Of a stretch of DNA of 11,018 bases, positions 7,744 to 11,018 are shown one piece after another. The position numbers and the translations under genes are program-made. The notes below the pieces were generated by a model that worked only from the letters and a program-made list of their open reading frames with translations, had not been told where the DNA came from and did not search any database. The stretch is from positions 1 to 11,018 of the forward strand of contig JAFGCA010000631.1 of the NCBI GenBank assembly GCA_016932895.1, read 5' to 3'. The DNA comes from Sedimentisphaerales bacterium (GTDB taxonomy: Bacteria > Planctomycetota > Phycisphaerae > Sedimentisphaerales > SG8-4). How positions within the stretch are numbered: the stretch's first letter is position 1; each line of letters starts with the position of its first letter.

Positions 7744-8883
7744 TTGCCTGGTCGAAAAGCAGCATTCATACACTCCACGGAGATCGAGCGGTACAGGTAT
7801 CCCCTGGATTGCCCCTTCAAGACCGAGCGTGCCGGTCAGGTCCGACGGACGCTGTACACGATGGGACTGCTCTCCGGCGCGGGCGTGTGCGAAGTGGCCC
7901 CGGTAGCGGCCGAGAGGACCACGCTGAAGAGGTTCCATACGGCCCGTTATCTGCAAGCGCTCAAGCGGTCGCAGGGCGGCAAGTGGGATGCCGAAGCGAT
8001 GCGCATGGGAATTGGCGCCGCCGGCGACTGTCCGGTTTTTCCGGGGATGTATGACTATGCCGTTTTGGCCGCCGGGGCGACGCTGGTTGGCGCGAATCTG
8101 ATTCTGTCGGGCCAGGCCGACGTGGCCTTCAACCCTTCGGGCGGATATCATCACGCCTTCGAGGAGAAGGCCGCGGGATTTTGTTACATCAATGACGTCG
8201 CCTTGGCGTGTATGGTGTTGGCCGAAGCCGGCAAGCGGGTCCTCTACCTGGACGTGGACGTTCATAACGGGGACGGCGTGGCGCACGCCTTCTACGGCCG
8301 CTCCGATGTCATGACCATCTCATTGCATGAAAACCCGAAAGTGTTGTTTCCCGGGACCGGTTTCGAGGACGAGATCGGCGAAGGCAAGGGCCGGGGCTAC
8401 TGTGTCAATCTGCCGCTGCCTGTGGGGACGTTCGACAAGGCCTACATGTATGCGTTCGAGTCGGTCGTTTCGCCGCTGATCAAGGCGTACAATCCCGACG
8501 TGATCGTCTTCGAATTGGGCGCCGATACCCTGGCGGGCGACCCGCTGGCTCATCTGCACCTGACCAACAACACGTACGTCGAGATCATCAACCGCCTGCT
8601 GCGCGCCGGCAAGCCGATTCTGGCCACGGGCGGGGGCGGCTACCACGTGGAGAACACGGTTCGCGCCTGGGCGCTGGCCTGGACGGTTCTCTCCGGCCAG
8701 GATCAGGACGATGGCATGAGCGCCGCGATCGGGGGCGTCATGCTGGAAAGCACCGATTGGCAGGGCGGCCTGCGCGACCGGGCGCTGGCCGTCAGCGATC
8801 AGCAAAAGGAAACCGTCCTGCCCGCTTTGGAAGCGTCGATCGAGACGCTCAAGGCAAAGGTCTTCCCGATCCACGGGCTGTGA
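7744..8883 (+). CDS. acuC: AcuC-like Zn-dependent deacetylase (histone deacetylase family)
   Basis: This is a 379-residue class I histone-deacetylase-fold protein like Bacillus AcuC, which removes acetyl groups from lysines of acetyl-CoA synthetase. The active-site set is complete. The charge-relay pair is His136-His137 in GGYHHAF. The zinc ligands are Asp172 and His174 in DVDVHNGDG and Asp261 in ELGADTLAGD. The transition-state tyrosine is Tyr300 in GGGGYH. Spacing matches the bacterial HDLP reference, whose residues are His131/132, Asp168, His170, Asp258 and Tyr297. One oddity is Glu257 at a place where class I enzymes usually have Gln. The start is TTG 7744, giving the usual length. The gene is the third member of the operon and follows the GNAT-bearing gene by 8 bp, placing a possible acetyl writer and eraser together. 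Acetylpolyamine or acetoin-related substrates are alternatives; Acs, encoded convergently nearby, is the likeliest target. Confidence 0.9.
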   Translation: MPGRKAAFIHSTEIERYRYPLDCPFKTERAGQVRRTLYTMGLLSGAGVCEVAPVAAERTTLKRFHTARYLQALKRSQGGKWDAEAMRMGIGAAGDCPVFPGMYDYAVLAAGATLVGANLILSGQADVAFNPSGGYHHAFEEKAAGFCYINDVALACMVLAEAGKRVLYLDVDVHNGDGVAHAFYGRSDVMTISLHENPKVLFPGTGFEDEIGEGKGRGYCVNLPLPVGTFDKAYMYAFESVVSPLIKAYNPDVIVFELGADTLAGDPLAHLHLTNNTYVEIINRLLRAGKPILATGGGGYHVENTVRAWALAWTVLSGQDQDDGMSAAIGGVMLESTDWQGGLRDRALAVSDQQKETVLPALEASIETLKAKVFPIHGL

Positions 8884-8901
8884 TGGTTTTCCGACGCCAA
8901 C

Positions 8902-8932
8902 AAAAATGGCCGAGCGGACGGCCGCTCGGCCA
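8902..8932 (-). terminator. Intrinsic terminator of the MFS transporter gene, between convergent operons
   Basis: TGGCCGAGCGG (8907-8917) and CCGCTCGGCCA (8922-8932) form a perfect 11-bp stem with the 4-nt loop ACGG. The five A bases at 8902-8906 become a TTTTT run after the stem on the minus strand, which makes a classic intrinsic terminator about 40 nt after the transporter stop. On the plus strand the same stem lies about 24 nt after the acuC stop but has no following T run. Termination in that direction would be weaker, though the stem may still protect the acuC mRNA end. Confidence 0.85.
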
Positions 8933-8972
8933 CGAACACTGTGAGTGATGTCATTTCCTAACGTGTTTCATC

Positions 8973-10268
8973 CTACGCGGCGGTGGCAGCAACTGGCTTG
9001 AGCCTCGTTGCCACGCCGGAAGCGATGATACATCCGATGCCTGCCGGTATGAAGGCCCACATCCAGGCCTGTGCATCGCCCATCACACCGCCCAGGATCG
9101 GGCCGACGAGACCGCCGACGCCGTAGGCCATGAAGACCCACGGGTAGTTAACCCCGACGTTCTTGTTGCCGAAAAGGTCAGCCGTGGCGGCGGGGAACAG
9201 GGCGAAGTTGCCGCCGAAGTTGAAACCGATGACGGCCGCGCCGGCGTAGAGGCCGACCTCGGTGCCGCCGACAAAGAAAAAGGCGATCATCATGATGCCC
9301 TGGAGGAGGTTCATCAGGACAATCGAATTCTTCCGGCCCAGCTTATCCGAGGCGGCGCCCCAGACGATGCGGCCCAAACCGTTCAAGAGAGCGTAGAACA
9401 GGCCCATCGCGGTGCCGGTGACGACGCTGGCTTTGGCGTCGTCGAGGCCGGCTTTCGCCAGCGCGTCCATTCCGAACAGCTTGATGATGCCGATCACCAT
9501 CAGGCCCGCCATGGCCCCGACGGTGAAGTTGGAGAACAGCACCCAGAACTGCGGGGTCCGGGCCATTTGCATCGGGGACAGATCGTGTCCGCCCTCGCTG
9601 CCCTTGCCGGTGGTCGGAGGTGTCCAGCCTGCGGGCAACCATCCCTCCGGAGGATTGACCATGAACAACGAACCCAGAATCACGAGAGCGGCAAACAACA
9701 CGCCGTACAGCTTGAAAACCGCGCTGACACTCCAGCCGGCGCCAAACAGGCCGGCCCAGCCGGGCGTCAGGTCCACCGGCCCAAACTGAAAACCTTGCGT
9801 CAGCTTGACCCAGATCAGAGCTCCAAAACCGAATCCCGCGACCGCCAGGCCCATGATCAGCCCCTTCTTGTCCGGGAACCACTTCGCCAACGCCGCGATG
9901 GGGCACACGTAGCCGAGACCGATACCGGCGCCGCCGAGCAGGCCAACGCCAATGAGGATCCCGGCGAAGCTCGTCCCGGAGAACCCGGCGAGAAGATACC
10001 CCAGTCCGAGGACGATACCGCCGGCGATGGCCACCGTTCTCGGTCCGGCCTTCTTCTGCCACTTGCCCGCGACAAGAGCCATGACGACGGCGAACGTGAC
10101 CAGGCCGAGAGAGAAGACGATCTGCGTCTGGGCCTTGGTGAAGTTGAACGGTTCGACGGTCAGTTTCTTGGTGAACGCCGACCAGGCGTAGATGGCGCCG
10201 AGGCAGAGCTGGATGAGGATGCCGCCGACGACGACGAGCCAGCGGTTCATGACTTTTCCCTCAGGCAT
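8973..10268 (-). CDS. OFA-family MFS transporter (oxalate/formate antiporter-like)
   Basis: This is a 431-residue major facilitator with about twelve hydrophobic segments, acting in the cytoplasmic membrane. The N-terminus NRWLVVVGGILIQLCLGAIYAWSAF is characteristic of the OFA (oxalate/formate antiporter-like) group, whose members move small mono- and dicarboxylates such as oxalate, formate, lactate or pyruvate. The central loop (about residues 210-235, rich in Gly, Pro and Thr) separates the two six-helix halves, followed by the LGRIVWGAASDKLGRKNS motif typical of the MFS loop between helices 8 and 9. Two in-frame ATG starts each have a good ribosome binding site: 10268 (GGAAGGG, 6-nt spacer) and 10250 (TGAGGG, 7-nt spacer). 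The shorter form begins directly MNRW, as many homologues do. The gene lies 81 bp downstream of acs on the same strand, so a role in acetate or related acid transport is a fair inference; the substrate cannot be read from the sequence. Confidence 0.88.
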   Translation of the reverse strand: MPEGKVMNRWLVVVGGILIQLCLGAIYAWSAFTKKLTVEPFNFTKAQTQIVFSLGLVTFAVVMALVAGKWQKKAGPRTVAIAGGIVLGLGYLLAGFSGTSFAGILIGVGLLGGAGIGLGYVCPIAALAKWFPDKKGLIMGLAVAGFGFGALIWVKLTQGFQFGPVDLTPGWAGLFGAGWSVSAVFKLYGVLFAALVILGSLFMVNPPEGWLPAGWTPPTTGKGSEGGHDLSPMQMARTPQFWVLFSNFTVGAMAGLMVIGIIKLFGMDALAKAGLDDAKASVVTGTAMGLFYALLNGLGRIVWGAASDKLGRKNSIVLMNLLQGIMMIAFFFVGGTEVGLYAGAAVIGFNFGGNFALFPAATADLFGNKNVGVNYPWVFMAYGVGGLVGPILGGVMGDAQAWMWAFIPAGIGCIIASGVATRLKPVAATAA

Positions 10269-10281
10269 AACAATCCCTTCC
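10258..10281 (-). promoter_or_regulatory. Two ribosome binding sites for alternative starts of the MFS gene
   Basis: On the minus strand, GGAAGGG (10281-10275) precedes the ATG at 10268 by 6 nt. TGAGGG (10263-10258) precedes the in-frame ATG at 10250 by 7 nt. The second site lies inside the six-residue extension MPEGKV. Either start, or both, could be used. Confidence 0.5.
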
Positions 10282-10293
10282 GATTAGAAGTGG

Positions 10294-10334
10294 GCCGGGT
10301 GCATACGACGGTATGCACCCGGCAATCCTTTTTT
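10294..10334. other. Perfect 13-bp stem-loop in the acs-MFS gap
   Basis: GCCGGGTGCATAC (10294-10306) and GTATGCACCCGGC (10311-10323) are a perfect inverted repeat with loop GACG. On the plus strand it is followed, after 5 nt, by TTTTTT (10329-10334), giving a terminator shape for transcription running antisense to the flanking genes. On the minus strand, the direction in which acs and the transporter are read, no T run follows the stem. There it could be an mRNA-stabilising or processing hairpin that sets different levels for acs and the transporter. A protein-binding operator is a further possibility. Confidence 0.6.
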
Positions 10335-10349
10335 CTGTATGTGAGCGAA

Positions 10350-11018
10350 TCAGCCTCGGCCTTTGATCAGGCTCTCGACTACGCTGGGATCGGCCAGGGT
10401 GGTAATGTCACCGAGGTTGTCCGTGCTCTTCTCGGCAATCTTGCGGAGGATACGCCGCATGATCTTGCCCGAGCGGGTCTTCGGCAGGGACGGGGCGAAC
10501 TGGATGGCCTCCGGTGCGGCGATGGGGCCGATCTCCTTGCGGACGTGCATGACCAGCTCTTTCTTGAGCTCGTCGTTTTCTTCCACGCCGTCGCGAAGGG
10601 TAACGAACGCGTAGAGGGCCTGGCCCTTGACCTCATGCGGCATGGGGGTCACGGCGGCCTCGGCGACCTTCTCGTGACTGACCAGCGCGCTCTCGACCTC
10701 GGCGGTCCCGATGCGGTGGCCGGAAACGTTCACGACGTCGTCGATGCGGCCCATGAGCCAGTAGTCGCCGTCCTGGTCGATGCGGCAGCCGTCACCGGCG
10801 AAGTAGATGTCATTGTACATGGTGAAGTACGTGTCGACGAAGCGGTCGTGGTCGCCCCACATCGTGCGCATCATGCCCGGCCAGGGCCGGCGGATGCACA
10901 GCTTGCCGCCTTCGTTGGCGCCGCATTCCGATCCGTCGTCACGCAGGACGACCGGATCGACGCCGAAGAACGGACGGCCGGCACTGCCCGGCTTGAGGGT
11001 GTGGGCGCCCGGCATCGG
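10350..11018 (-). CDS. acs: AMP-forming acetyl-CoA synthetase (Acs), C-terminal part, 5' end outside window
   Basis: Acs activates acetate with ATP and CoA, via acetyl-AMP, to acetyl-CoA; it is the high-affinity acetate uptake route. The window holds the last 222 codons of a protein usually near 650 residues, and the frame is open to the right edge. Visible landmarks are [12 protein letters not shown], a [11 protein letters not shown] segment, the hinge-region block [38 protein letters not shown], and the C-terminal domain motif [11 protein letters not shown]. The Lys of SGKIMRR (codon at 10464-10466) corresponds to Lys609 of Salmonella Acs. Acetylation of that lysine by Pat, or by AcuA in Bacillus, blocks the adenylation half-reaction, and CobB or AcuC removes it. 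This makes the neighbouring GNAT domain and AcuC-like protein plausible regulators. The MFS transporter gene follows 81 bp downstream on the same strand. The identification is firm; regulation by acetylation is inferred from the conserved motif and neighbours. Confidence 0.95.
   Translation of the reverse strand, partial: PMPGAHTLKPGSAGRPFFGVDPVVLRDDGSECGANEGGKLCIRRPWPGMMRTMWGDHDRFVDTYFTMYNDIYFAGDGCRIDQDGDYWLMGRIDDVVNVSGHRIGTAEVESALVSHEKVAEAAVTPMPHEVKGQALYAFVTLRDGVEENDELKKELVMHVRKEIGPIAAPEAIQFAPSLPKTRSGKIMRRILRKIAEKSTDNLGDITTLADPSVVESLIKGRG

Noticed and set aside
6944..8286. Two minus-strand open frames of about 220 codons across the GNAT and AcuC regions
   Set aside because: They are antisense shadows of genes with intact motifs and have no plausible product of their own.
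9343..10062. 239-codon open frame in another minus-strand frame of the transporter gene
   Set aside because: It is very rich in Arg and Gly, typical of an off-frame reading of GC-rich DNA; the transporter frame has twelve membrane segments.
1..11018. CRISPR arrays, insertion sequences, tRNA or rRNA genes
   Set aside because: No repeated spacer-like units, transposase motifs, terminal repeats or RNA gene signatures were seen by eye on either strand.

Overview
The window is about 11 kb of GC-rich, densely coded bacterial DNA carrying eight protein genes, two of them cut by the window edges. There are no RNA genes, mobile elements, CRISPR arrays or pseudogenes that I can see. The gene set (an ASB/ACT-type SerA, a phosphohexomutase with an archaeal-GlmM-like sugar-binding loop, a fused ADP-forming acyl-CoA synthetase, a CoA-transferase fused to a GNAT domain, an AcuC-like deacetylase) suggests an anaerobic or facultative bacterium that handles acetate. 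A Planctomycetota (Phycisphaerae-like) or deltaproteobacterial-type genome would fit, but this is a low-confidence impression and not proven by the sequence.

Region 1 (1-3548, + strand) is a compact operon: the 3' part of serA (serine biosynthesis), a phosphoglucomutase/phosphomannomutase/phosphoglucosamine mutase family enzyme, and a cation diffusion facilitator whose likely GTG start overlaps the mutase stop by 14 bp. A short non-coding stretch (3549-3762) follows. It holds a plausible weak terminator and then a well-formed sigma-70-type promoter.

Region 2 (3763-8883, + strand) is a tight three-gene operon with gaps of 1 and 8 bp. It encodes a fused alpha-beta ADP-forming acetate/acyl-CoA ligase, an acetyl-CoA hydrolase/CoA-transferase with a C-terminal GNAT acetyltransferase domain, and an AcuC/histone-deacetylase-family protein with an apparently complete Zn-dependent active site.

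Region 3 (8973-11018, - strand) runs convergently. It holds an OFA-type MFS transporter and, upstream of it, the C-terminal third of an AMP-forming acetyl-CoA synthetase (Acs) that keeps the [11 protein letters not shown] motif containing the lysine known to be controlled by acetylation. A strong intrinsic terminator lies between the convergent units, and a perfect 13-bp stem-loop separates acs from the transporter gene.

Taken together, regions 2 and 3 look like a complete acetate/acetyl-CoA module: ATP-yielding and ATP-consuming acetate activation, CoA transfer, a candidate organic-acid transporter, and both halves of a lysine acetylation switch (GNAT writer and AcuC eraser) beside the classic target enzyme. 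The unusual point is that the GNAT domain sits on the CoA-transferase. In Pat-type enzymes it is attached to an ADP-forming synthetase-like protein, and that protein is here encoded separately next door with its catalytic histidines intact.
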